Positions 34,261 through 42,146 of a DNA stretch of 64,000 nt are shown piece by piece (within the stretch, counting starts at the first letter, position 1; each line of letters starts with the position of its first letter). Both the position numbers and the translations under genes were made by a program. Origin of the DNA: CAWACP01 sp963780655. Its GTDB lineage: Bacteria > Acidobacteriota > Terriglobia > Bryobacterales > Bryobacteraceae. The DNA lies in NCBI GenBank assembly GCA_963780655.1, contig CAWACP010000003.1, positions 868,001 to 932,000 of the forward strand, read 5' to 3'. A model generated the notes under the pieces. The model saw only the letters and a list, made by a program, of their open reading frames with translations. It did not search any database and was not told where the DNA came from.

Positions 34261-35541
34261 GTGATGCCGGATTTTATTGAAACGCTGGAATGGCGTGGTT
34301 TTATCGCCCAGAGTACCGACCCGGCTGAACTGCGCGAACACTTCGCCACGGGCTCGCGCGTACTTTATGCGGGCTTCGATCCCACCGCGTCCAGCTTACA
34401 CGTTGGCCACCTTGTCCCCGTGATGGCGCTGGCGCACGCACAGCGCTGCGGTCATCGGCCCATTGCGCTGGTCGGCGGCGGCACCGGACTGATTGGCGAT
34501 CCGAGCGGCAAAGCCAGCGAGCGGCCGTTACTCTCGAAGGAAGATGTCGAGCGAAACGCCGACAGCATTCGCGGGCAATTATCGAAGTTCATGGACTTCG
34601 CGGGCGCCCAGGGCGCGACTTTGCTGAATAATCTCGACTGGTTGCAGCCGCTCGGCCTGCTCGATTTTCTGCGCGACGTGGGCAAGCACTTTTCCCTGAA
34701 CACGCTGATCGGCCGCGAATCCGTACGCCGGCGGCTGGAAGATCGCGAGCAAGGCATTTCCTACACCGAGTTCAGCTACGGCCTGCTGCAGGCGTATGAT
34801 TTTCTGCACCTCTTCCGGGCGCACGGCTGCACGGCGCAGTTGGGTGGCAACGATCAATGGGGCAATATCGTATCGGGCATCGACCTGATCGGCCGGGCGT
34901 GCCACGAAAAGGCGTACGCAATCACGCTCCCGCTGCTGCTCACCTCCGCCGGCGTCAAGTTCGGCAAGACCGAAGCCGGCGCGATATGGCTGGATCCAAA
35001 CCTGACGTCGCCGTATCAGATGTACCAGTTCTGGCTGAATACGGCCGACGCGGACGTCGTACGTTTCCTGAAGCTGTTCACGTTTCTGGATCGCGAGCGG
35101 ATCGAGGAATTCGCCCGCGCCACCGTTAAGCGGCCGGAAACGCGCGAGGCGCAGCGTGCGCTGGCGGCTTCGTTCACAGCCCTCGTGCATGGCGAAGCCA
35201 CGGTGCGGTCGGTTGAGGACGTCAGCCGGATCCTGTTCGGCGCCACCGACGTGGATGTCACGCGCGAAATGCTGGAGCACTTATCGCGGGAGATGCCGAC
35301 ATCGCACATCGACGCGGCGGAACTGAACATGCCGCTGGCGGACTTACTGGCGTCGACGGGTCTCGCCGAGAGCAAGGGAGCAGCGCGAAAGCTCATCCAG
35401 TCCGGCGGAGCCTACGTGAATAATCGGCGCCGCAACGATGTCGCGGCGCGCGTTACCGAAGCGGACCTGCTCTGCGGCACGTCCGTCCTGCTGCGGTCAG
35501 GGAAGAAGAACTATCACCTGGCAGCATTTCGCCATGGCTGA
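34261..35541 (+). CDS. tyrS: Tyrosyl-tRNA synthetase
   Basis: A 426-residue class I synthetase charging tRNA-Tyr. The HIGH-type signature is in ASSLHVGHLVPVM, and the KMSKS equivalent reads KFGKT. The Tyr-binding motif QLGGNDQWGNI and an S4 RNA-binding domain at the C-terminus (about 360-420) are present. The KFGKT form is normal in the bacterial TyrRS group lacking a long insertion. Start: GTG 34261 or ATG 34264. The gene overlaps the next one by 8 bases. Confidence 0.96.
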   Translation: MMPDFIETLEWRGFIAQSTDPAELREHFATGSRVLYAGFDPTASSLHVGHLVPVMALAHAQRCGHRPIALVGGGTGLIGDPSGKASERPLLSKEDVERNADSIRGQLSKFMDFAGAQGATLLNNLDWLQPLGLLDFLRDVGKHFSLNTLIGRESVRRRLEDREQGISYTEFSYGLLQAYDFLHLFRAHGCTAQLGGNDQWGNIVSGIDLIGRACHEKAYAITLPLLLTSAGVKFGKTEAGAIWLDPNLTSPYQMYQFWLNTADADVVRFLKLFTFLDRERIEEFARATVKRPETREAQRALAASFTALVHGEATVRSVEDVSRILFGATDVDVTREMLEHLSREMPTSHIDAAELNMPLADLLASTGLAESKGAARKLIQSGGAYVNNRRRNDVAARVTEADLLCGTSVLLRSGKKNYHLAAFRHG

Positions 35542-37057
35542 GGCTCTATCCGGCGATCACGTCGATGCTTTCTGCCGCTGGAACAGTCTGGCTGGGTACT
35601 ACCTGTTCGGAGAAACGCCGACCGTCGTCGATCCCAGGCAGAGCGGAATGCCGGATACATCGCTGGCCAACGTCCACGAGCAGAGCCATCGCGACCTCGT
35701 AAACAACACGCTCTACGGTTACGCGCTCCCCACCCTGCGGGAAATCAGAGCCGCGGGTCACAAGGGCCCTGCGGATATCGGCGGGCTGCTGGTAACGCTG
35801 AGCGGCCGAATCTGGTACTGCGCCGAAGGTTCAGCGACCGCGATGGAGCTGATCGCGCTTCGTAACCGAGAAACGGAGAGCGACATTCCGGCATTTCTCG
35901 CCGCTTTGCCGGCGGATTATCGTGAAGCTCTCTCCTTGTTCCGGCCATTTACCCGGTCGACCGGCTCTTCGCCGGAGGTCGCGAAACTGATGTTGCAGAG
36001 CTGTCTGATTCACGCCGTGGCCGAAGCCGCTGCGGACTGGGCCTTGTTCACGTCCCGGGATTTTCAGGAGAGCTTCTGGAAGCTGGCGCACCAACTGCAA
36101 TCGGCGGCGGCGCCCGATGAAGTGCTTCCGAAACTGGTTCGTACAGCCTCGCGCTTTCCGCTAGCGCCTCCCGCGCTCCTGCTGGACGGGTCGCAGAACC
36201 TGCTGGAATCGAACGACGTTGCCCGGTTCACAAGGCTGGTCATTCATCACCAGAAATTCTCGTTGCTGGCCGCGCATGGGATCAAACCTGCGCCGAAATG
36301 GTTGAACGACGACGACCGGATCGAGCTGTTTCGCGCCCTCGACGCGCAACTGAACGAGGAGTTTTCCGGATTGCTCACCCGGCAATGGCGAACGGGGCCA
36401 CCGCTCGGCGGCGAGGTCACGCTGGAAACGAAAGAGCCGCCGTTCCTGCTCGCCGAGGAAGAGGTGGAACCCGCTCGCCTGCTTGACAGGATGCGGGAGT
36501 TGGCAGCCGCGCCGGATTTCGAGACGTTCGTCGTCCAGTTCTTCCTTGACGGCGGCAAGCCAAAGACGTATACGGTGCTCGCCGCGCCGATCAAGGTAAC
36601 CGAGACCGCGGTGGATCAGGCCGAGCCGTATCTGGTCTGCCGGAAGACTGCGCCGGACATTCTGCACGCGGTGGATGAGTCCGACCTTGCGCTGTGTTGG
36701 TCCACCGAGGCAATTGTGCTGCTGTCCGGTGGATTCTTCGATGCCGAATTCGTCGCGTCTTTGCGGAATGCGGTTTTTCTGCAATTAACCTCCTTCAGCT
36801 GGGAAAAAGCCCTTGCGGCCGCGAATGCGATTCCCGGCGAGCGGGTCTGGCGTTCTTACGACATGCCCTGGAATCCGGGTGTTTCCATTGCTGCGATCGA
36901 AGTGGGGGAACGCACCATCTTCGGGATGACGCCCGGACGCTTTGCCCCCGATCCCGGTCTGGGACAGGATGTAACCGACGGGGATCTCCATGACAACTTC
37001 GACCTCGCCGTAGTCACCATGGTTCTGTTGCGGCAAAGCCGGGAGCACACCGTCTGA
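35534..37057 (+). CDS. Conserved hypothetical protein
   Basis: A 507-residue soluble protein of unknown function. It has no signal peptide, no membrane segment and no repeat. The composition is Ala/Leu/Glu-rich with many predicted helices, and motifs such as HDNFDLAVVTMVLLRQ at the end. It overlaps the tyrS stop by 8 bases (start ATG 35534), so it is translationally coupled to tyrS. Nothing in it suggests an aminoacylation role. Downstream DNA is mobile-element debris. I recognise no domain with confidence. Confidence 0.6.
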   Translation: MAEALSGDHVDAFCRWNSLAGYYLFGETPTVVDPRQSGMPDTSLANVHEQSHRDLVNNTLYGYALPTLREIRAAGHKGPADIGGLLVTLSGRIWYCAEGSATAMELIALRNRETESDIPAFLAALPADYREALSLFRPFTRSTGSSPEVAKLMLQSCLIHAVAEAAADWALFTSRDFQESFWKLAHQLQSAAAPDEVLPKLVRTASRFPLAPPALLLDGSQNLLESNDVARFTRLVIHHQKFSLLAAHGIKPAPKWLNDDDRIELFRALDAQLNEEFSGLLTRQWRTGPPLGGEVTLETKEPPFLLAEEEVEPARLLDRMRELAAAPDFETFVVQFFLDGGKPKTYTVLAAPIKVTETAVDQAEPYLVCRKTAPDILHAVDESDLALCWSTEAIVLLSGGFFDAEFVASLRNAVFLQLTSFSWEKALAAANAIPGERVWRSYDMPWNPGVSIAAIEVGERTIFGMTPGRFAPDPGLGQDVTDGDLHDNFDLAVVTMVLLRQSREHTV

Positions 37058-37074
37058 CTTTGCAGGCAGAGTCG

Positions 37075-37203
37075 AGGATGGGCGCGAGTACTGATGCCGA
37101 GACGTCGCCCCGTTTCCCATCCTGGCTCATCAAACCGGACGTGCAGTTTTCCCGCATCCGGCTTTCCGACGGGATTCACCATAGGCTCACGAATGCGCAT
37201 CAG
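37075..37203 (-). ncRNA. Group II intron-like stem-loop fragment
   Basis: Read on the minus strand, the DNA contains GCCGGATGCGGGAAAACTGC then ACGTCCGGT and GATGAG, a stem with a GAAAA-type loop. Such elements are abundant in bacterial group II introns near the reverse-transcriptase region. No reverse-transcriptase gene is present, so only a fragment is left. An alternative is a structured RNA belonging to the adjacent IS110-type remnant. Confidence 0.4.
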
Positions 37204-37600
37204 CCGCCGAACATCGGCCAGCTCCGCCAGAACCTGTGCATCGGTCTCGCCATCGGCCAGCTGCTCCAGCATCTTCCGGCTGCTGACACCCAACAGATCG
37301 CTCACTGGGTGGCCGGCTTAATTAATACGTGCGTCCTCACGCAGAGACGCCCACTGATTGCCCAGACCGACGCGGTCGCGCGTGAGTTGGTACTTGCTGC
37401 GGATCAGCGTCCGCCACGGGCGCTGCCCGGGGTCCGGGACAAGGTCCTTGCGCCCTTTGCGCGCCCGATCGGATTGCGCGTGCGCCAGGTGCAGCCGGCA
37501 CTGCCCTTCCAACTGCCGCCGCACCGGCTTCCAGTACTGCGCCGTCGACTCCATCACCACCTCGCGCACAGGCACGATGCAAGCCGTCACGCGCGCGGGT
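37204..37600 (-). pseudogene. IS110-family transposase remnant
   Basis: Two minus-strand segments match IS110-type DEDD transposases. The first (about 37590-37318) contains VVMESTAQYWKPVRRQLEGQ, then RTLIRSKYQLTRDRVGLGNQ and a truncated EDARIN ending at a stop codon. The second (37305-37204) contains SDLLGVSSRKMLEQLADGE. The gene is interrupted by the stop, has lost internal parts and both ends, and is not functional. It is surrounded by other broken sequence. Confidence 0.75.
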
Positions 37601-37693
37601 TTTCATGGTCTTTGGTGGCCCGCAGGGCCATGGAGACAGGCTTTTGGCCTGAGCAGTTACTTTGCCGTCCGGTGTCTGCGACAATAATGATCG

Positions 37694-37965
37694 ATGGACG
37701 AGCGCGCCTTTTATCGCGAATCGCAGACCACGAAACCCATGGAGCTGCATTGCCCCTTCTGCCGCATCAGCGAAAGCTATGAACTACGCTGGCTGGTTCG
37801 CACCAAGCTCGACCAGTTGCCCCGAGGCGCGGACGAGCGCGACCGGGCCAAGTTCAAAAAGCGGCCAGCTACATGGTGCTCCTTGACGACAAGGTGATGT
37901 GCCGTAACATGCGCTGCCGGAAGAGGTTCGACGTTTCCGGCATCAAAACCACCGCCTTTATCTGA
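37694..37965 (+). pseudogene. Small zinc-ribbon protein, frameshifted
   Basis: Two frames join into one plausible protein of about 90 residues. The first frame has MDERAFYRESQTTKPMELHC, PFC and RWLVRTKLDQLP, running to about 37865. The second reads SYMVLLDDKVMCRNMRCRKR, then FDVSGIKTTAFI to TGA 37965. Paired CxxC-like motifs (CPFC and CRNMRC) suggest a zinc ribbon. The join needs one added base, the opposite direction from other breaks in this window. It may be real decay near mobile-element debris. Function unknown. Confidence 0.55.
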
Positions 37966-38034
37966 CCCCGGCCCGACGGCGGCGTGAAATGTTTCTCTCC
38001 CGCGCGAATCCTACCAGCAGTGAAGGAGATTCGT

Positions 38035-38523
38035 GTGTCCCGACTATTGACTGGATTCGTGGTGCTGACGCTCGCGTGTGCAACTTTATCCGCAAGGGAT
38101 AAGACTGGTTTTGACGGCAAGTGGGCAATCGAGAAGGAGAGCCAGGGAGACCAACCGGTTCCCCTCGACATGGTTCAGAACATAAAAGTAAAGGGTGACG
38201 ACGTTACTATTGAATCCACCTTCGCCGAACCGCAGAATGGCGTTGTGCCGCTGCTTTATGTCGGAATAATGACCACCCGGCTGGACCTGTCTACGGACGG
38301 CACGGAGCGTCAGAACCAGATCGGTCCGTTCCAGCAGGCGTCGAAGACGACCCTTGACGGCACGACGATGACTACCGAATGGACGGCGGTGATCAAAGGC
38401 GATGACGTCAACGGCAAATGGGTGCGCACCCTCGACCCGGATGGCAAGCACATGACGCTGCAGATCAACGAATCATCGAAGGGCCAGGATCATCAGGCGA
38501 CGCTGAAGTTCAGGCGAAAATGA
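38035..38523 (+). CDS. Secreted hypothetical protein, beta-rich
   Basis: A 162-residue protein with a signal peptide (MSRLLTGFVVLTLACATLSA). The remainder is a series of predicted beta strands with GKWAIEKESQGDQ and TLDGTTMTTEWTAVIKGDD, like lipocalin-type barrels seen in many Acidobacterial secreted proteins. The start is GTG 38035, chosen because GAAGGAGA lies 5 bases upstream and the signal peptide begins there; an ATG at 37984 would add a poor leader. It lies 4 bases upstream of the convergent dapA-like gene. Confidence 0.65.
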   Translation: MSRLLTGFVVLTLACATLSARDKTGFDGKWAIEKESQGDQPVPLDMVQNIKVKGDDVTIESTFAEPQNGVVPLLYVGIMTTRLDLSTDGTERQNQIGPFQQASKTTLDGTTMTTEWTAVIKGDDVNGKWVRTLDPDGKHMTLQINESSKGQDHQATLKFRRK

Positions 38524-38527
38524 TCGG

Positions 38528-39412
38528 TCAGCCGCGCAGGTCCGCGAAAGCATCTTCGATTTCCTGCTTTGCCGGCGGGCAGGGTGGTGTTAGCGGCAGA
38601 CGCGGTGGTCCCCCGTAGTACCCCATCAGATCCATTGCGTACTTGAGCCCGGGAATGCCGTGCTTCACGGTGACGAGCGTCGCCGGGCGCGCGATTCGCC
38701 GCTGCCAGTCGAGAGCCGCCTCGTGCTCGCGCGTGCGGTGCGCCTCATGGATCGAGATGCAGGCATAGGGCGCGGCATTGGCGAACGCGAGGATTGCTCC
38801 GACGGCGCCGACCTGGAGGCTTGACGCGAGCGTCGGCGCGGAGCCCACCAGCACATTGAAGCCTGGCTTCACTTCCCTGACCATCTGCACCACTTTAGCC
38901 AGGTTGCCGCTGCTCTCCTTTATGCCAATCACGTTAGGATGCTGTGACAATTCGGCAACGGCTTCCGCAGGAATATCGATGCCGGTCATCTGTGGCCAGT
39001 TGTAGATGACCACCGGAATAGGCGTCTGATCGGCAACGGCCCGGAAGAACAGCATCTGCGCCGCGGGCGAAGAGATGAGGTTCTTGTAGTAGTTCGGAGT
39101 AGCGACGAGCGCAACCTTGTAACCCGCCTCGGCCGCGTGCTTCGTGAGCGCGACTGTTTCGCGGACGCTCTCCATGCCGGTACCGGCAATCAGCAGTTTT
39201 TCCGGCTCGGCATATTCGGCCACCCAGTCCCAGAGCTTGTATTTCTCTTCGCAGGTCAGGTGCTTGCTCTCGCCGGTGGATCCGAGCACGGTATATCCGG
39301 CAAGCGCGGTGCGATTGAGTTTCGAAACATTATGTTCGACCTTGATTTTCCAGATGTCGCCGTTGTGGTCGAATGGCGTGGTGAGCGGCGGGAAAATTCC
39401 GTGGAGTTTCAT
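38528..39412 (-). CDS. DapA-family (dihydrodipicolinate synthase-like) lyase
   Basis: A 294-residue TIM-barrel class I aldolase. The family signature includes VLGSTGES near residue 42, the proton-relay Tyr in PVVIYNWPQMTG and the Schiff-base Lys in VIGIKESSGN. Members include dihydrodipicolinate synthase, N-acetylneuraminate lyase and several sugar-acid or hydroxyproline-path aldolases. Without lysine or sialic-acid genes nearby the substrate cannot be fixed. The start is ATG 39412, facing a family B repeat and the ATP synthase genes. Confidence 0.9.
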   Translation of the reverse strand: MKLHGIFPPLTTPFDHNGDIWKIKVEHNVSKLNRTALAGYTVLGSTGESKHLTCEEKYKLWDWVAEYAEPEKLLIAGTGMESVRETVALTKHAAEAGYKVALVATPNYYKNLISSPAAQMLFFRAVADQTPIPVVIYNWPQMTGIDIPAEAVAELSQHPNVIGIKESSGNLAKVVQMVREVKPGFNVLVGSAPTLASSLQVGAVGAILAFANAAPYACISIHEAHRTREHEAALDWQRRIARPATLVTVKHGIPGLKYAMDLMGYYGGPPRLPLTPPCPPAKQEIEDAFADLRG

Positions 39413-39425
39413 AATGCCTGAGCCT

Positions 39426-39452
39426 GTGGGGGCAGGCTGGGCCTGCCCCGCT
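39426..39452. repeat. Repeat family B, short fragment
   Basis: GTGGGGGCAGGCTGGGCCTG then CCCCGC is an inverted repeat like the ends of the family B elements, without their interior. It lies between the dapA-like start and the atpE stop, and could also help end atpE transcription. Confidence 0.5.
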
Positions 39453-39463
39453 TTAGTCCGTGA

Positions 39464-39763
39464 CTACGTGATCAAAATGATGACCAGCGTATACAACGCC
39501 AGCGATTCAATCAGCACCAGGCCGAGGATGAGCATGCCGCGGATGGCTGCGATGGCCCCTGGATTCCGGGCCATGGCCTCCGTGGCGCCCGCGACGGCGC
39601 GTCCCTGTCCCAACCCGCAGAGGCCGGATGCGAGCGCCATGCCCAGGCCGGCGAGCGCGGACTTCCAGCCTGCGCCGCCGCCAGTGGCTCCGCCGCCCTG
39701 TGCGAACATGGGGCTGGCCAGCAGTATCAACGCCATGGTGCGCAGAATTGTTCTGAGTTTCAT
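39464..39763 (-). CDS. atpE: ATP synthase F0 subunit c
   Basis: A 99-residue proteolipid. An unusual N-terminal stretch looks like a signal peptide (MKLRTILRTMALILLASPMF, then AQGGGATGGG). The hairpin follows: first helix with GLGQGRAVAGATEAMARNP, and second helix with the ion-binding Glu in VLIESLALYTLV. The loop RNP is the usual turn. The residue after IES is Leu, not the Thr typical of Na+ enzymes, so proton coupling is more likely. It follows atpB by 107 bases on the minus strand. Confidence 0.93.
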   Translation of the reverse strand: MKLRTILRTMALILLASPMFAQGGGATGGGAGWKSALAGLGMALASGLCGLGQGRAVAGATEAMARNPGAIAAIRGMLILGLVLIESLALYTLVIILIT

Positions 39764-39870
39764 CTGTCGTTTCTCCTTCGAATAAATTGCTCCCCAGTGG
39801 GTGGTCCATGCCATAGCGGGGGCAGTGGCACGCTCACGCTCGGGAACGATGATGCCGTTATGAATCAAGA

Positions 39871-40605
39871 TCAATGCTCGTGCGATACCGCCATTCCCAC
39901 GTAAATCATGGTCAGCAGCGCGAATATATATGCTTGCAGCAGTCCCACGAACACGTGCAGACCCATGAACACAGCGGGAATGGCCAGATACGTCAGGGTC
40001 AGGAACGCCACCGTCACCTTTTCGCCCGCAAACATGTTCGCGAACAGACGGATGGTGAGGGACAGAGGGCGCGCGATGTGGCTGATGATTTCGATGGGGA
40101 CCATGAGAAAGAACAGGATTGGAAACGGCCCGATGAACTGCTTGAGGTAGCCGAGAACACCCACCTCGCGGATCCCCACCCAGTTGTAATAAACAAAGAC
40201 CGCCATTGCCAGGCCCGCGGGCACCATTGGGTACATGGTCGGCGATTCGAAACCCGGAATGATGCCGATCAGATTCATGAACAGAATGAAGATGAACAGC
40301 GTGCCGCAGAAATCCACGTAGGCATCCGCGTTGTGATCGATCGCTTCGCTGGCCTGGCCCCTGAGGAACTCGTAAACAACTTCGAAGATATGCTGCAGCT
40401 TGCCGGGGTTGTCCACGGACAGCCGTGAGCGCAGGATGGCGAAGGTGATCACGATCAGGACCGCCACCATCAGTTCCATGGTCATCCAGTTCGACCACGG
40501 GTGGGCCGGATCGTGCGCCACTTTCACGGCGTCCAGAATGGCATCCGCGGGCCCCGCCAGAAAGCGGTTGAACAGCGCGGTTACCCAGATCTCATGTTCC
40601 TGCAT
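39871..40605 (-). CDS. atpB: ATP synthase F0 subunit a
   Basis: A 244-residue membrane subunit forming the proton half-channels beside the c-ring. The essential Arg is in RPLSLTIRLFANMFAGEK. Hydrophobic segments include LMVAVLIVITFAIL, YVDFCGTLFIFILFMNLIG and the last pair near MGLHVFVGLLQAYIFALLTM. The start is ATG 40605; an ATG 40650 would extend into the preceding gene. It overlaps the atpI-like stop by 14 bases. The F1 genes and subunit b are not here, so the complex is encoded at several loci. Confidence 0.95.
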   Translation of the reverse strand: MQEHEIWVTALFNRFLAGPADAILDAVKVAHDPAHPWSNWMTMELMVAVLIVITFAILRSRLSVDNPGKLQHIFEVVYEFLRGQASEAIDHNADAYVDFCGTLFIFILFMNLIGIIPGFESPTMYPMVPAGLAMAVFVYYNWVGIREVGVLGYLKQFIGPFPILFFLMVPIEIISHIARPLSLTIRLFANMFAGEKVTVAFLTLTYLAIPAVFMGLHVFVGLLQAYIFALLTMIYVGMAVSHEH

Positions 40606-40960
40606 AGTGTTGGTAAACGGCTTGGATGGAAACCGCGGCGGCGTAAACAAACAACCCCAGGAACACCGCCATCAGGTTGATTCCCGAATACTTAAGAATA
40701 ACATAGAGGAGGCCGACGAGCGCCACCGGCCAGAGTGCCAGAACGAGCGTGGACGGGCGGGTACGTCCGTCCACGCCGAGCGAACCGACGAAGCGCCTCC
40801 AGCGAAAATAGCTGACGAACGAGATGGCCGCTCCGGCGAGGAATCCCAGAGCGAATCGAGGTCCGCGCGCTATCGCAGCGGCAATAAAGCCCGCCGCGGT
40901 GAGGCAGATCATGATGCGTATGGTCCGACGAGCGCCGGCACTCCAGGAATCTACAGCCAA
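40592..40960 (-). CDS. atpI: ATP synthase subunit I-like protein
   Basis: A 122-residue membrane protein with four predicted helices (RIMICLTAAGFIAAAIA, FALGFLAGAAISFVSYF, LVLALWPVALVGLLYVIL and NLMAVFLGLFVYAAAV). This size, pattern and placement directly before atpB identify ATP synthase protein I (AtpI/AtpQ type), which helps assemble the c-ring and may handle Mg2+. Sequence similarity in this family is weak, so the neighbours carry most of the call. Confidence 0.75.
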   Translation of the reverse strand: MAVDSWSAGARRTIRIMICLTAAGFIAAAIARGPRFALGFLAGAAISFVSYFRWRRFVGSLGVDGRTRPSTLVLALWPVALVGLLYVILKYSGINLMAVFLGLFVYAAAVSIQAVYQHYAGT

Positions 40961-40998
40961 ACCTTAATTATCGTCCTGGTTGAAGACCAGCCTCACCA

Positions 40999-42084
40999 TT
41001 ACGCTGCTTTGCCTATCGGGAGCGCGTTCACCTTGTACTTCGCCAGCAGATTCATCACGGCTACTTCCTCGCGGCGCAAGGCATACGAAGAACTCCCCTC
41101 CGCCTGCGTCTTCATCGCTTCCATCAGCGTGCCCTCGGTGTAGGCGTCGAGGACAGCCGGATGCACGTAGAACTTGCGGCAGGTTGCGGGGCGGTTCCCC
41201 AGCCGCACGGACACGGATTTGATCGCCGCGACGATGTTCTTCTTCGCCTCGGTTTCCGATGACGCGAGCCCCAGGTTTTCGAGGTGAAGCGCGGCCTGGA
41301 CGGTTCCGTTCCACGTGCGGAAGTCCTTCGCCGTGAAATCCTCGCCGGTTATCTCGCGCAGGTACTCGTTCACATCCTCGGAGTGGATGCGATATACCGA
41401 GCCGTCATCGTCCACGAAGTGGAACAGCTCGTGGCCGGCGATACACTGGCAATCGCGAATGATCCTGGCCATGCGGCGGTCGTTCAGCTCGATGTCGTGG
41501 ACAATTCCGCTCTTCCCGCGGAAGTGGAATCGCAGCGTGCGGCCCTCGATCTTCACGTGCTTGTTGCGCAGCGTGGTCAGCCCAAATGACCCGTTCTGCT
41601 CGGCGTACTCGGCGTTGCCCACGCGAATGCAGGTAATCTCCAGAAGGCGCACCACCGTAGCCAGCACCTTGTTTTTCGGCAGGCCCGACAACGCGAGGTC
41701 CTGCGCGACGCGGCTACGAATGCCCGGGAGCGCCTTGCCGAACGCCTGCATGCGGCTGAACTTGGTATGGTCGCGCACCAGGCGGTACAGCGCGTGGTAG
41801 CGATACTGCTTGCGCCCGCGCGCATCGCGGCCGACAGCCTGAAGGTGGCCATTTGCTTTGGGGCAGATCCACACCTGCTCCCAGGCCGGAGGAATCACCA
41901 GTGAGCGAATACGCGTGAGCGTATCCTGATCCTCAACCGGCTGGCCGTCCGAACCGACGTAGACGAAATTCTCACCCGAGCGCTTTCTTACAATGCCGGG
42001 CGTGTCGTCGGTGACGTAGCGGAGGCCGGCAACTCTCGCCGATTCATAGGGATCGGCAGGCAGTTCGAGGGAGCGTCGCGGCAT
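40999..42084 (-). CDS. DNA topoisomerase IB
   Basis: A 361-residue poxvirus-like type IB topoisomerase, which relaxes supercoils by transient 3'-phosphotyrosine links. N-terminal IPPAWEQVWICPKANGHLQA then GRDARGRKQYRYH. The central catalytic Arg/Lys regions include LEITCIRVGNAEYAEQNGSF and GLTTLR. The C-terminal active-site Tyr is in CRKFYVHPAVLDAY (about residue 311). All parts look intact. The start is ATG 42084. It follows atpI on the same strand with a 38-base gap and is likely its own unit. Confidence 0.92.
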   Translation of the reverse strand: MPRRSLELPADPYESARVAGLRYVTDDTPGIVRKRSGENFVYVGSDGQPVEDQDTLTRIRSLVIPPAWEQVWICPKANGHLQAVGRDARGRKQYRYHALYRLVRDHTKFSRMQAFGKALPGIRSRVAQDLALSGLPKNKVLATVVRLLEITCIRVGNAEYAEQNGSFGLTTLRNKHVKIEGRTLRFHFRGKSGIVHDIELNDRRMARIIRDCQCIAGHELFHFVDDDGSVYRIHSEDVNEYLREITGEDFTAKDFRTWNGTVQAALHLENLGLASSETEAKKNIVAAIKSVSVRLGNRPATCRKFYVHPAVLDAYTEGTLMEAMKTQAEGSSSYALRREEVAVMNLLAKYKVNALPIGKAA

Positions 42085-42146
42085 GCCCAGCGACTACGTG
42101 CAATCGGCTGGCCAGACGAGAGCGCTTGCTCACACGAGCGGCTCGG

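Noticed and set aside
39464..39763. Sodium-specific c-ring
   Set aside because: Gln and Glu-Ser are present but the Thr after Ser is Leu, so the full Na+ motif is missing.
39764..40498. N-terminal extension of atpE through atpB
   Set aside because: The frame is open only because it is an alternative frame of atpB; subunit c has a clear start at 39763.
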